64,000 bases of DNA from the NCBI GenBank assembly GCA_963785415.1, contig CAWAVB010000001.1:1426001-1490000 (forward strand). The letters run 5' to 3'. The position numbers and the translations under genes were made by a program. How positions within the stretch are numbered: the first letter of the stretch is position 1; each line of letters starts with the position of its first letter. The notes beneath the pieces are model-generated. The model was not told the origin of the DNA and did no database searches. It worked only from the letters and a program-made list of their open reading frames with translations. Source of the stretch: Bog-793 sp963785415. GTDB taxonomy: Bacteria > Actinomycetota > Acidimicrobiia > Acidimicrobiales > Bog-793. This document shows positions 26,789-35,811 of the stretch, piece after piece.

Positions 26789-27871
26789 ATGACCAGCCCG
26801 AAGGGGAGAATCAAGCTCGCGATCGCCGGAGTCGGCAACTGTGCGAGCTCGCTCATCCAAGGAGTCGAGTACTACCGCAAGGCGAGCGCGGACGAGACCG
26901 TCCCCGGCCTCATGCACGTCACGCTCGGCGGCTACCACGTGGGGGACATCGACTTCGTCGCGGCCTTCGACGTCGACGCCGAGAAGGTCGGCCTCGACCT
27001 GTCGAAGGCGATCCAGTCGGGCCAGAACAACACGATCCGCTTCGCCGACGTGCCGACGACGGGTGTCACCGTCGACCGCGGTCCGACCCTCGACGGGCTC
27101 GGCAAGTACTACCGGGAGGTGATCGAGGAGTCGCCCGCCCCGCCGGTCGACATCGTGGACGTCCTGCGCCGCACCGGTGCCGAGGTCCTCGTCGCCTACC
27201 TGCCCGTCGGCTCAGAGCACGCCCAGAAGAACTACGCCGCGGCCGCGATGGAGGCGGGCGTCGCCTTCGTGAACGCCATCCCGGTCTTCATCGCGAGCGA
27301 CCCGGTCTGGGCGACGCGTTTCGAGAAGGCCGGCGTGCCGATCATCGGCGACGACGTGAAGAGCCAGGTCGGCTCCACGATCATCCACCGCGTTCTCACG
27401 AGGCTCTTCGAGGACCGCGGCACGGTCCTCGACCGGACCTACCAGCTGAACTTCGGCGGGAACATGGACTTCAAGAACATGCTCGAACGGGAACGGCTCG
27501 AGTCGAAGAAGATCTCGAAGACCCGGGCCGTCACGAGCCAGATCGACCACCGGATCGGGGCGGACTCGATCCACATCGGGCCGTCCGACCACGTCCCCTG
27601 GCTCGAGGACCGCAAGTGGGCCTATGTCCGGATGGAGGGGCGCAACTTCGGCGACGTGCCATTGAACGTCGAGCTGAAGCTCGAGGTCTGGGACTCGCCG
27701 AACTCGGCGGGCGTCATCATCGACGCCGTGCGGTGCGCGCGCCTCGGTCTCGACCGCGGACTCGCCGGTCCGCTCATCGGGCCGTCGTCGTACTTCATGA
27801 AGTCGCCGCCCGTCCAGTACCACGACAGCGAGGCGTACGAGCTCGTCGAGCGGTTCGCCGCGGGGGACTGA
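26789..27871 (+). CDS. ino1: Inositol-3-phosphate synthase
   Basis: NAD-dependent conversion of glucose 6-phosphate to 1L-myo-inositol 3-phosphate, the entry to phosphatidylinositol, mycothiol and related actinobacterial metabolites. 360 aa of the short archaeal/actinobacterial type. NAD-binding motif IAGVGNCASSLIQG near the N-terminus, the family text DVDAEKVG, the catalytic region GDDVKSQVGSTIIHR and NFGGNMDFKNM, and the C-terminal GPSSYFMKSPPVQYHD. ATG 26789 follows AGGGAAC. Strong identification; operon with padR. Confidence 0.96.
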   Translation: MTSPKGRIKLAIAGVGNCASSLIQGVEYYRKASADETVPGLMHVTLGGYHVGDIDFVAAFDVDAEKVGLDLSKAIQSGQNNTIRFADVPTTGVTVDRGPTLDGLGKYYREVIEESPAPPVDIVDVLRRTGAEVLVAYLPVGSEHAQKNYAAAAMEAGVAFVNAIPVFIASDPVWATRFEKAGVPIIGDDVKSQVGSTIIHRVLTRLFEDRGTVLDRTYQLNFGGNMDFKNMLERERLESKKISKTRAVTSQIDHRIGADSIHIGPSDHVPWLEDRKWAYVRMEGRNFGDVPLNVELKLEVWDSPNSAGVIIDAVRCARLGLDRGLAGPLIGPSSYFMKSPPVQYHDSEAYELVERFAAGD

Positions 27872-27878
27872 ACCCCCG
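27861..27878. terminator. Hairpin between ino1 and cca
   Basis: Perfect 6-bp stem CGGGGG / CCCCCG with loop ACTGAA containing the ino1 stop codon. It lies 3 nt from the end of the convergent cca gene. No T-tract. Confidence 0.45.
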
Positions 27879-27880
27879 TC

Positions 27881-29284
27881 TCAGCTCGGACCGGCGCGCT
27901 CGACGTCCCACCAGGCGTCGAGCCGCCGACCGACCTCGTCGGCGCCGAGGAGGCCCTCCTCGAGCCGGATCTCGAGGAGGAACTGCAACGCCCGGCCGAC
28001 CGTCTTGCCCGGCGGGATCCCAAGGCGCGCCATCACGGCGTCGCCGTCGAGCTCGGGGCGGATCGCGTCGAGGGCTTCGCGCTCGGCGAGGCGGGCGAGC
28101 CGCCGCTCGAGCTCGTCGACGCCGACCTCGAGCTCGCGGGCGCGATCGGGGTTGCGCGTCGTGCAGTCCGCCCGCGTCAGCTCGTTGAGGCGACCGAGTA
28201 GCGGGCCGGCGTCGCGGGCGTAACGCCGCAGCGCCGAGTCGGTCCAGCCCATCTGGTAGGTGTGGAACCGCAGGTGCAGCTCGATGAGCCGGCTGATCTC
28301 GTCGATCTCGGCCGTCGGGTAGCGCAGTGCCGTGAGGCGCTGGCGCGCCAGGCGCGCACCGACGACGTCGTGGTGGTGGAACGTGACCCCGTCCGGCCCG
28401 ATCTCCCGCGTCCTCGGCTTGCCGATGTCGTGGAACAGCGCGGCGAGCCGGAGCACCCGGTCAGGGCGGGTCTTGCCGACGACCGCGATCGTGTGGGCGA
28501 GCACGTCCTTGTGCCGGTGGACGGCGTCCTGTTCGAGGGCGAGCGCCGGGAGCTCCGGCAGGAACTCGGCGGCAAGGCCCGTGCGCACGACGAACCACAG
28601 CCCCGCCTCCGGGTCCGGCAGCACGATCAGTCGGTTCAACTCGTCGCGGATCCGCTCGGCCGAGACGATCGAGAGCCGTTGGCGCAGGGCGCTCACGGCG
28701 GAAACGAGCTCCCCGGTCGGTTCGAGCGAATACCCGGCGAGGAACCGGGCGGCGCGCAGCATGCGCAACGGGTCGTCCGAGAACGACACCGTCGGGTCGA
28801 GCGGGGTGCGCAGGGTGCGGGCCGCGAGGTCCCCGAGGCCGTCGAACGGGTCGACGAGCTCGAGGGCGGGGAGCGCGAGCGCCATCGCGTTGACGGTGAA
28901 GTCCCGGCGGGAGAGGTCGGCGACGATGTCGTCGCCGAACCGAACCTCGGGCTTGCGCGATTCGGGCAGGTACGCCTCGGCGCGGTGCGTCGTGATCTCG
29001 AACCGGCGCCCCGCGTGCAGACAACCAATCGTGCCGAAGCGCTTGCCCTGGAGCCACACCGCTTCGGCCCACCCGGCGACGAGGTGCTCGATCTCGTCGG
29101 GAGTCGCGTCGGTCGTGAGGTCGATGTCGGCCTCCGGACCGAACGGCTCGCCACCTCCCGGAGGCCCGACGACGGCGTCGCGCACCGTCCCGCCGACGAC
29201 GTAGATGCGCCGTCCGACCGCGACAAAACGCTCCACGAGCTCCGTCGTCTCCTCGACGACGGGCCGAACCCGTTCGGGGACCAC
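27881..29284 (-). CDS. cca: CCA tRNA nucleotidyltransferase
   Basis: Adds or repairs the 3' CCA of tRNAs, needed here because neither tRNA in this window encodes CCA. 467 aa. The class II nucleotidyltransferase head has YVVGGTVRDAVVG and the metal-binding DIDLTTDATPDE, with a Gly/Pro-rich insertion between them. Next comes RRDFTVNAMAL, the RNA-binding motif DPLRMLRAARFLA, and an HD domain (LAALFHDIGKPRT). Start GTG 29284; TACCCT (minus strand, 29293-29298) ends 8 nt before it, suggesting a leaderless mRNA. Confidence 0.94.
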   Translation of the reverse strand: MVPERVRPVVEETTELVERFVAVGRRIYVVGGTVRDAVVGPPGGGEPFGPEADIDLTTDATPDEIEHLVAGWAEAVWLQGKRFGTIGCLHAGRRFEITTHRAEAYLPESRKPEVRFGDDIVADLSRRDFTVNAMALALPALELVDPFDGLGDLAARTLRTPLDPTVSFSDDPLRMLRAARFLAGYSLEPTGELVSAVSALRQRLSIVSAERIRDELNRLIVLPDPEAGLWFVVRTGLAAEFLPELPALALEQDAVHRHKDVLAHTIAVVGKTRPDRVLRLAALFHDIGKPRTREIGPDGVTFHHHDVVGARLARQRLTALRYPTAEIDEISRLIELHLRFHTYQMGWTDSALRRYARDAGPLLGRLNELTRADCTTRNPDRARELEVGVDELERRLARLAEREALDAIRPELDGDAVMARLGIPPGKTVGRALQFLLEIRLEEGLLGADEVGRRLDAWWDVERAGPS

Positions 29285-29406
29285 GGCTCGTGAGGGTAGC
29301 CTGCGGCCCGCCCCGACCCCCGGGATCGGTGCAGTCCTGTCAGAACCAGGAATCGGCCCGACAGTAGGCTCCCGTCGAACGGCGCGATCGGAGGACGTCG
29401 CTACCC

Positions 29407-31530
29407 GTGGCTTGCTCGCAGGTACCGAACGGCAGAATCGCGGCGCGAGCCGCCCGCGCCGTCGTCCTCGCCGCGACGCTCACGGCGGCCTTCGTCGGGG
29501 TGGTCGCCACGTCCCCGTCGGCCTCGGGGATCGGCTCCCGACGCCCGAAGAGCACGAGCATCTCACTCTCCTCCCAGACGAACTGGGTCACCGGGTCGTC
29601 GATGTCCCTCGACGTGGCGATCCACTCGCTCGACAAGCGCGCCAAGCTCGGTCTCAAGCTCACGGTCTACTCCCGCCTCACGAGCCGGTACGCGCTCGGC
29701 CTCGCCGAGACCGGCAAGCAATCCCCGGACGAACTCGTCCTCGACGCGACGCCGATCATCCCCTTGCGCGCGTTGCGCGTGACGGGGACCGGGGTACTCG
29801 GAGTGGCGATGCACGTGCGCGTGGCGGCCTCGGCGTCGCTCAAACCGGGTGGGATCGGGTCCTCCAGGCTCGCGCTCGACTGCGCGCCGCTCGCCTGTGA
29901 CGGCGTCTACCCGTTGGTCGTGACCGTCGTCGACACGGCGAACGACACGCCACTCGCGTCACTCACGACCTTCCTCATCTACGTCGCCGGCCAGCCCGGG
30001 CGCAATCCGCTGCGCGTCGCGCTCGTGTTGCCCCTCGGGGCGACGCCCGTGCTGACCGCCTCCGGGTCCCCGGCGCTTCCGGCGAAGACGGTCCAAGCGC
30101 TCGCCGGGGTCCTCGACACGGTCGAGGACCACCCCACGGACCACGTGAGCTTCGAGCTCTACCCGCAGCTCCTCGTGGCCCTCGCCGAGTCGCGATCTCC
30201 CCAGGCCGCGACGGTCCTCACCGACCTGCGCGCCCTCGCCCACCAGGCGGCGCCGTCAGGCCCGGCCGAGTTCCTCGAAGCGCCGTTCACGCCCGTGGAT
30301 CTCGACCGACTGACCGCAGCCGGGGTGGGCAGCGGACTCAGCACCCAGCTCGCCGCGGCAAAGGGAGTCTTCCGATCGGAGCTCGGGGTGGCGCCGCCGC
30401 GGAACGTCTACCTCTCGACGACGCCCATCGACGCCGCCAGCGTCGCCTCCCTCGCCGCGGCACACGTCGGCCGTGTCATCCTCCCGGAGACGGAGCTGCC
30501 CGCCGCCTCGTCGCTGTCGCTCACGTCACCGCTCAACCTGTCCATTTCGGCCGGTTCGACGCGGTCGTCGGCGGCGCGTCTCACCGCCGCCGTCGCCGAC
30601 TCGGCCCTCGCCGCCCACCTCGCCCCCGGCACGAGCCCGGTCCTCGCCGCCCACCAGTTCCTCGCCGACGTCGCCCAGACGTTTTTCGAGGAGCCCTTCG
30701 GCGCCCAGGCCCGGGGCGTCGTCGTCGCCCTTGGGACGATCCCGAGCTCGTCCTTGCTCTCCATGGTTCTCGAAGGTCTCGCGTCGAGCCCGATCGCCAA
30801 GCCGGCGACCGTGGCCTCCGTGTTCTCCGCGGTCCCGGTCGGCGCCGACGGGGCGCCGACGCACCTCGCCCCGGCGCCGGACCACACGAGGCCCTCGTAC
30901 GCGTTCACCTCCTCGATCGAGGGCGCGTTCTCGATGATCCGGGCGATCGACTCGATCGTCCCCGATGACCACGCGTTCATCGCCGACACCGAGGACGCGG
31001 TCCTCCTCGCCGAGACGGCGGGACTCCGCCGTGGGCTCTGGGCGCACTACGCCGCCGAACCGCTGGCGGCCGTCTCCCGCATCGAGCACGATCTCACCCT
31101 CGCCGGGACGAGGACCGTCACCCTCACCCAGCGCCAGGCCAAGGTCCCGCTCACGATCGTTTCGGCGTTCCCGAGCCCGATCCACGCGACCCTCGAACTC
31201 TCGAGCGGCACCCTCGCGATCGCGCCGGGTGACTTCAACCGGTCGGTCGTCCTCGCGCACAAGAACTCTCCCTTCGTCATCCCGGTGACGGCGCGCACGT
31301 CCGGCGTCTCGACGCTCACCATCGAGCTCGTTTCACCGCGCGGTGGGATCGTGCTTTTCGAGGACGTCTACACCGTCCGGTCCACGGCGTTCTCCATCGT
31401 CGCCGTCGGGCTGTCGATCGCCGCCCTCCTCGTGCTCGGGCTGTGGTGGTTGCGCTCGCACGTCCGCCGGAGGCGGCGGCGGGCCCAGGCTCCGGCCGTC
31501 CCCGGGCCCGCCCCGACGAGCGCCGAGTGA
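29407..31530 (+). CDS. DUF6049 family secreted, membrane-anchored protein
   Basis: 707-aa protein always found next to murJ in Actinobacteria (Rv3909 position). It has an N-terminal signal sequence (AARAVVLAATLTAAFVGVVA), a long Ala/Thr/Ser-rich extracytoplasmic part of beta-sandwich character, and one C-terminal membrane segment (AFSIVAVGLSIAALLVLGLWWL) followed by a basic RRRRR tail. Function not established; its position suggests a role in cell-wall assembly with MurJ. GTG 29407 has GGAGGA 11 nt upstream. The stop overlaps the murJ start by GTGA. Confidence 0.82.
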   Translation: MACSQVPNGRIAARAARAVVLAATLTAAFVGVVATSPSASGIGSRRPKSTSISLSSQTNWVTGSSMSLDVAIHSLDKRAKLGLKLTVYSRLTSRYALGLAETGKQSPDELVLDATPIIPLRALRVTGTGVLGVAMHVRVAASASLKPGGIGSSRLALDCAPLACDGVYPLVVTVVDTANDTPLASLTTFLIYVAGQPGRNPLRVALVLPLGATPVLTASGSPALPAKTVQALAGVLDTVEDHPTDHVSFELYPQLLVALAESRSPQAATVLTDLRALAHQAAPSGPAEFLEAPFTPVDLDRLTAAGVGSGLSTQLAAAKGVFRSELGVAPPRNVYLSTTPIDAASVASLAAAHVGRVILPETELPAASSLSLTSPLNLSISAGSTRSSAARLTAAVADSALAAHLAPGTSPVLAAHQFLADVAQTFFEEPFGAQARGVVVALGTIPSSSLLSMVLEGLASSPIAKPATVASVFSAVPVGADGAPTHLAPAPDHTRPSYAFTSSIEGAFSMIRAIDSIVPDDHAFIADTEDAVLLAETAGLRRGLWAHYAAEPLAAVSRIEHDLTLAGTRTVTLTQRQAKVPLTIVSAFPSPIHATLELSSGTLAIAPGDFNRSVVLAHKNSPFVIPVTARTSGVSTLTIELVSPRGGIVLFEDVYTVRSTAFSIVAVGLSIAALLVLGLWWLRSHVRRRRRRAQAPAVPGPAPTSAE

Positions 31531-33200
31531 GCTCGCCGACGCCACCCGTCGACGGAGTCGGCGTCCTCGGAAGTCGTTCGCGCACCAAGCGGCTCGCCCG
31601 CGCCTCGCTCGGCACGGGGCTCGGCACCATCGTCTCCCGCGTCACCGGGCTCGCCCGTCTCGTCGTCCTCGCCTACGCGCTTGGCGGCTCACGCCTCGCC
31701 GACTCGTTCAACTTGGCGAATAACACACCGAACGCGCTGCACGACCTCGTCCTCGGGGGGGTCCTCGCGGCGACGTTCGTCCCGGTCTTCGTCGAGCGGC
31801 TGTCGACGCGGACCGAGAAGGAAGCGATCGAGTCGATCTCGGCGGTCGTCACGATGGCGAGCGTCGTCCTCGTCGTCGCGACGGTCGCCTTCGTCCTCGC
31901 CGCGCCGGCGCTCATCACGCTGTTCACGTTCGGCAAGGCCACCCCGGCCGAGCACTCTGTCGCCGTCGAGCTCCTCCGGTTCTTCGCGCCCCAGCTCCTC
32001 TTCTACGGGGCGATCAGCCTCATGTCGGCGGTGCTCGCGACGCGTGACCGCTTCGGCACCGTCGGCTTCGTGCCCGTCGTCAACAACCTCGTCGGGATCG
32101 GCGTCCTCGCCGCCTTCGCCGAGATGGCCCGCCACGCGACCATCACGCAGGTCCAACACGACCACGGCCTAATCGTGCTGCTGGGGGTCGGGACGACGCT
32201 CGGCGTCGTGCTCCAGGCGGTCGCGCTCGTCCCGGCGATGCGCCGGACGCACCTGCGGCTGCGATTCCGGTGGAACCCGCACGATCCCGCGATCCGCATG
32301 ATCGTACGGCTGTCGGGGTGGACGTTCGGATTCGTTTTCGCCAACCAGATCGCCCTTTTCGTCGTGCTCGCCCTCGAGTTCCACGTCGGACCCGGAGCGG
32401 TCAGCGCCTACACGTACGCTTACGCCTTTTTCCAGTTCCCGTTCGCCGTCGTCGCGACGTCGATCATCAACGTCGCCTCGCCGGACCTCGCCCGCCTGCG
32501 CACGGCCCGCCGCTGGCACGAGCTCGGGCTCCGCTTCGGCGCCGCCCTGCGCCAGGTTCTCGCGCTCATCCTGCCAGCGACGGTCGGTTACCTGATCCTC
32601 GCCCGCCAGGCAGTCGAGCTCCTCCTCCAGCACGGTGCCGAGGGGGCTTCGGCCGCGCACCTCACGGCCTCGGTCCTGGCGCTGTTCGCGCTCGGCCTGC
32701 CGGGGTTCTGCGTGTTCTTCCTGGCGACCCGCGCCTTCCAGGCGATGCAGGACACGCGGACGGCCTTCGTGCTCTACGTGCTCGAGAACGGTCTGAACAT
32801 CCTCGTCGCCGTGCTCCTGTACCGCCCGCTCGGGGTCCGCGGGCTCGCGCTCTCGTACTCCGTCGCCTACACGGTCGCCGCGTTCGCCGCCCTGTCGGTG
32901 CTGCGCGAGCGGCTCGGGACGATCGGCGGCCGGCCGCTGTGGTCCTCGTCGGCCCGCTCGCTCGTCCTCAGCCTCGTGATGGCCTTCGCCGTCGCCCTTG
33001 TCGCCGCGGTGGTCGGCACCGGCTACGGGATCGGCGGCTGGATCCGCCTTCTCCTCGTCATCGCGGCGGGTGCCGCCGTCTACCTCGGCAGCGCCGGTGT
33101 CGCAGCGACCCTGCAGGGCTGGCAGACTTCGCGCCGCGCGACCCGTCAATTGAGTGGACCTGCAAAGGGGAACCGTGGGACCCATCCGCGTCGTCACTGA
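31527..33200 (+). CDS. murJ: Lipid II flippase MurJ
   Basis: Moves lipid II across the membrane for peptidoglycan synthesis. 557 aa with about 14 membrane segments of the MOP/MviN fold. Recognisable family text: GTIVSRVTGLARLVVLAYALG, ADSFNLANNTPNALHDLVLGGVLAATFVPVF, and FCVFFLATRAFQAMQDTRTAF. The true start is GTG 31527, overlapping the DUF6049 stop (GTGA); the frame upstream is open but not coding. Unlike the mycobacterial protein it lacks the C-terminal pseudokinase extension. Confidence 0.94.
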   Translation: MSSPTPPVDGVGVLGSRSRTKRLARASLGTGLGTIVSRVTGLARLVVLAYALGGSRLADSFNLANNTPNALHDLVLGGVLAATFVPVFVERLSTRTEKEAIESISAVVTMASVVLVVATVAFVLAAPALITLFTFGKATPAEHSVAVELLRFFAPQLLFYGAISLMSAVLATRDRFGTVGFVPVVNNLVGIGVLAAFAEMARHATITQVQHDHGLIVLLGVGTTLGVVLQAVALVPAMRRTHLRLRFRWNPHDPAIRMIVRLSGWTFGFVFANQIALFVVLALEFHVGPGAVSAYTYAYAFFQFPFAVVATSIINVASPDLARLRTARRWHELGLRFGAALRQVLALILPATVGYLILARQAVELLLQHGAEGASAAHLTASVLALFALGLPGFCVFFLATRAFQAMQDTRTAFVLYVLENGLNILVAVLLYRPLGVRGLALSYSVAYTVAAFAALSVLRERLGTIGGRPLWSSSARSLVLSLVMAFAVALVAAVVGTGYGIGGWIRLLLVIAAGAAVYLGSAGVAATLQGWQTSRRATRQLSGPAKGNRGTHPRRH

Positions 33201-34014
33201 CAACGGCTCCGACCTGCCGGCGTCCCTCCTCGAGCTCCACGGGATCGCCGAGGTGCCCCTCGACGTGCGGCTCGGCGACACCGACGCCGCGGAGCTTCGC
33301 GGGGTGAGCGCCGAGCGGTTCTGGGAGATCGCCCGGCGCTCCGAAGCGCTCGCCGAGACCTCGGCGCCGGCGCCGGGCGCTTTCCACGACGTCTTCGCGG
33401 CCGCGGCCGACGACGGTTGCGCCGGCGTCGTCTGCGTCACGCTCTCCTCGGGGCTGTCGGCCACCTACCAGGCGGCCTGCGCCGGCGCAGAACCCTTCGC
33501 CGGCAAGTTCCCCGTCGCGGTCATCGACTCCCTCGCCGCCACGGTCGCCGAGGGGTTGCTCGCCCTCGAGGCCGCCGAGCTCGCCGAGGCGGGCGCGACG
33601 TTCGACGACATCGTGGCGACCATCCGGGCCGACGTCCCGAAGACCTTCGTCTACGGCACGACCGAGACGCTCGAGTACCTGCGCCGGGGCGGGCGGATCG
33701 GCAACGCCCAGGCATTCTTCGGTTCGATGCTGTCGATCAAGCCGGTGATCACGGTGCGGGCAGGAGTCGTCGAGGCCGAATCCCGCCAGCGCACCCGGGC
33801 GCGCTCGCTCGAGTACCTCGCCGGGATCCTCGGGCGGGTCGGGCCCCTGAAGCGACTCGCCATCGGCCACGCCGACGCCAGCGACCTCGACGTGTTCCTC
33901 GACCTGTGCGCGCCGCACTTCCCGCGGGCCGAGACCCTCGTCGCCTACATCGGGCCGATCATCGGCGCCCACACCGGCCCGGGAACCGTCGCCGCGTGCC
34001 CGATCCTCCAATGA
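33175..34014 (+). CDS. DegV family fatty-acid-binding protein
   Basis: 279 aa. Motifs: VVTDNGSDLPASLLE at the start, TSAPAPGAFHDVF, ITLSSGLS-type CVTLSSGLSATYQAA, and the C-terminal YIGPIIGAHTGPGTVA. Family members bind acyl chains and in Firmicutes act in the fatty-acid kinase Fak system as FakB; whether that applies here is open. GTG 33175 is chosen because AAGGGG lies 5 nt upstream. The gene overlaps the end of murJ by 26 nt. Confidence 0.88.
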   Translation: MGPIRVVTDNGSDLPASLLELHGIAEVPLDVRLGDTDAAELRGVSAERFWEIARRSEALAETSAPAPGAFHDVFAAAADDGCAGVVCVTLSSGLSATYQAACAGAEPFAGKFPVAVIDSLAATVAEGLLALEAAELAEAGATFDDIVATIRADVPKTFVYGTTETLEYLRRGGRIGNAQAFFGSMLSIKPVITVRAGVVEAESRQRTRARSLEYLAGILGRVGPLKRLAIGHADASDLDVFLDLCAPHFPRAETLVAYIGPIIGAHTGPGTVAACPILQ

Positions 34015-34060
34015 CTCCGGCTTCCTCCCTCGCCGCCCGCCGTGCCGTAACCTCGCGACC

Positions 34061-34390
34061 ATGAAACGGGACGACGACGCTTCCCGGGACCAGGACTGGG
34101 CGGCGCGGGTCGCCGGGGCGGTCGACCTGCTCATCGGCGACGTCCGCGACCGCGCCCTCCATCCGATCTTCGTCGCCGTGCGCGCCGTCGTGCTCGCCGC
34201 GGTCGTGGCCTCCCTCGTCCTCGCCGTCGCGACGGCGATCGTCATCGGCCTCGTCCGGCTGTTCGACACCTCGGTCTTCGGTGGGCGGGTCTGGGCGACC
34301 GACCTCTTGCTTGGTGGAATCTTCCTCGCCGCTGGGATGTTGTTGTGGGCGCTGAGCGGAAAACCGAGGAAGAGGACGGCTGGTGACTGA
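34061..34390 (+). CDS. Small two-helix membrane protein
   Basis: 109 aa with two hydrophobic segments (about residues 40-65 and 78-97) and charged ends. It occupies the position of the small membrane gene often found in front of trxB in Actinobacteria. No domain recognised. Start ATG 34061 with TAACCT (34048-34053) ending 7 nt before it and no ribosome site, so likely leaderless. Overlaps the trxB start by 8 nt, indicating co-translation. Confidence 0.75.
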   Translation: MKRDDDASRDQDWAARVAGAVDLLIGDVRDRALHPIFVAVRAVVLAAVVASLVLAVATAIVIGLVRLFDTSVFGGRVWATDLLLGGIFLAAGMLLWALSGKPRKRTAGD

Positions 34391-35369
34391 CCGAGAATCC
34401 GAGGCGCGACTCCCGTCCTCCGACGTGCGCGACGTCATCATCATCGGCTCCGGCCCCGCGGGGCTGACCGCCGCGGTCTACGCCGCCCGCGCCGATCTCC
34501 GCCCGCTCGTCATCGCCGGCGAGCCCTCCTCGACGAGCGACCAGCCCGGCGGCCAGCTGATGCTGACGACGGAGGTCGAGAACTTCCCGGGCTTCCCCGA
34601 GGGCGTGATGGGGCCCGACTTGATGGAACGGTTCCGCGCCCAGGCGGAGCGGTTCGGTGCGGAGATCGTCACGGCCAAGGTCTCCCGGGTCGACCTCTCC
34701 TCGCCGCCGTTCGGGGTCTGGACGGCGGACCCGGCGGACGCTGCGCCCACCTACCGGGCGAGGTCGGTCATCGTCGCCACCGGCGCGCGGGCGCTTGCCC
34801 TCGGCATCCCGGGCGAGGCGGAGCTCACCGGGCACGGCGTCTCGACCTGCGCGACCTGTGACGGGTTCTTCTTCCGGGATCAGCCGATCGCCGTCGTCGG
34901 CGGGGGCGACTCCGCGCTCGAGGAGGCGATGTTCCTCTCGCGCTTCGCGAGCTCCGTCCTCGTCGTCCACCGCCGCAGGAAGTTGCGGGCCTCGAAGATC
35001 ATGCAGGAAAGGGCGAATCACGACCCGAAGATCTCCTTCGCCTACGACACCGTCGTCGCCGAGATCCTCGGCAACGGCAAGGTCGCCGGCCTCCGCCTCG
35101 CCGACGTGGCGACCGGCGAGCAGCGCGACCTCGCCGTCGACGGCGTGTTCGTCGCCATCGGGCACGCCCCGAACACCGCCCTTTTCCGCGACCAGCTCGA
35201 GATGGACGAGGCGGGCTACATCCGCACCCACGACGGCACGTCGACGAGCGTCGCCGGCGTCTTCGCCTGCGGCGACGTCCAAGATCACGTCTACCGCCAG
35301 GCGGTGACCGCCGCCGGCTCGGGCTGTGCCGCGGCGCTCGACGTCGACCGCTATCTCGCCTCGGCCTGA
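34383..35369 (+). CDS. trxB: Thioredoxin-disulfide reductase
   Basis: 328-aa FAD enzyme that reduces thioredoxin with NADPH. FAD site VIIIGSGPAGLTAAVYAARA, redox-active CATC in STCATCDGFF, NADPH site VVGGGDSALEEAMFL with HRRRKLRASKIM, and the C-terminal FAD motif GVFACGDVQDHVYRQAVTAAGSG. GTG 34383 follows GAGGA. With trxA downstream it forms the cytosolic thioredoxin system, although a toxin-antitoxin-like pair is inserted between the two. Confidence 0.96.
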   Translation: MTDRESEARLPSSDVRDVIIIGSGPAGLTAAVYAARADLRPLVIAGEPSSTSDQPGGQLMLTTEVENFPGFPEGVMGPDLMERFRAQAERFGAEIVTAKVSRVDLSSPPFGVWTADPADAAPTYRARSVIVATGARALALGIPGEAELTGHGVSTCATCDGFFFRDQPIAVVGGGDSALEEAMFLSRFASSVLVVHRRRKLRASKIMQERANHDPKISFAYDTVVAEILGNGKVAGLRLADVATGEQRDLAVDGVFVAIGHAPNTALFRDQLEMDEAGYIRTHDGTSTSVAGVFACGDVQDHVYRQAVTAAGSGCAAALDVDRYLASA

Positions 35370-35377
35370 CCGTGGCG

Positions 35378-35392
35378 CCCGGCGGGGCCGGG
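35378..35392. terminator. Hairpin after trxB
   Basis: CCCGGC-GGG-GCCGGG, perfect 6-bp stem with a 3-nt loop, 9 nt after the trxB stop and 33 nt from the end of the convergent toxin-like gene. No T-tract. Confidence 0.45.
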
Positions 35393-35424
35393 AATTCGGT
35401 CGTCGCTCGGTTGCGGGCTGGTCT

Positions 35425-35721
35425 CTAAGGGTGCGGTCCGATGTTTACAACCGTGATCTCGCCTCGATCGGGTCCGTAGAACCACCAGATGCGCCACGCG
35501 GAGGGCGCGTCGTTCTCCACGTATGACTCCCAGATGGGCTCCCGGTCCGGACCGCGGCTCGTGATCGCCTCGAACCTGTGACTGGCCAAGCTCGGGTAAT
35601 TGGGGTCCTGCTCAAGCTTCGCCAGGCATCGGACAACTTTGCGATATTTCCCCTGGTCAGACCGTTCGAGGTCTGCGATGGTCGCCGTTACGTTTTCGGT
35701 CAAAAGGAGAACGAACGGCAC
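35425..35721 (-). CDS. Putative RelE/ParE-like toxin
   Basis: 98-aa small protein. An N-terminal helical part (ENVTATIADLERSDQGKYRKVVRCLAKLEQ) is followed by strands and the C-terminal block AWRIWWFYGPDRGEITVVNIGPHP, close to the last strands of RelE-type toxins (usual form RI-F-Y---G-I-V--I-PH). The catalytic residues cannot be assigned with certainty. Start GTG 35721 is leaderless-type: TTGCAC (35753-35758) - 17 nt - TATAGT (35730-35735) on the minus strand, 8 nt before GTG. Divergent from a second 98-aa gene. Confidence 0.6.
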   Translation of the reverse strand: MPFVLLLTENVTATIADLERSDQGKYRKVVRCLAKLEQDPNYPSLASHRFEAITSRGPDREPIWESYVENDAPSAWRIWWFYGPDRGEITVVNIGPHP

Positions 35722-35729
35722 GAAACCAC

Positions 35730-35804
35730 ACTATATTATCTGTGTACCATTGGTGCAAACGGACCACTGGCCCACTTTGACTGGTCGCACAAAATGGGTA
35801 AGAT
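35730..35804. promoter_or_regulatory. Divergent promoters with paired operator-like repeats
   Basis: Minus-strand promoter TTGCAC-17-TATAGT (35730-35758) and plus-strand promoter TTGACT (35777-35782)-16-TAAGAT (35799-35804). Both end 7-8 nt before their start codons. Between them lie two related palindromes, ACCATTGGT (35746-35754) and ACCACTGGC (35763-35771), which could bind an antitoxin dimer and repress both genes. The segment is clearly more AT-rich than its surroundings. Confidence 0.6.
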
Positions 35805-35811
35805 ATGCGGC

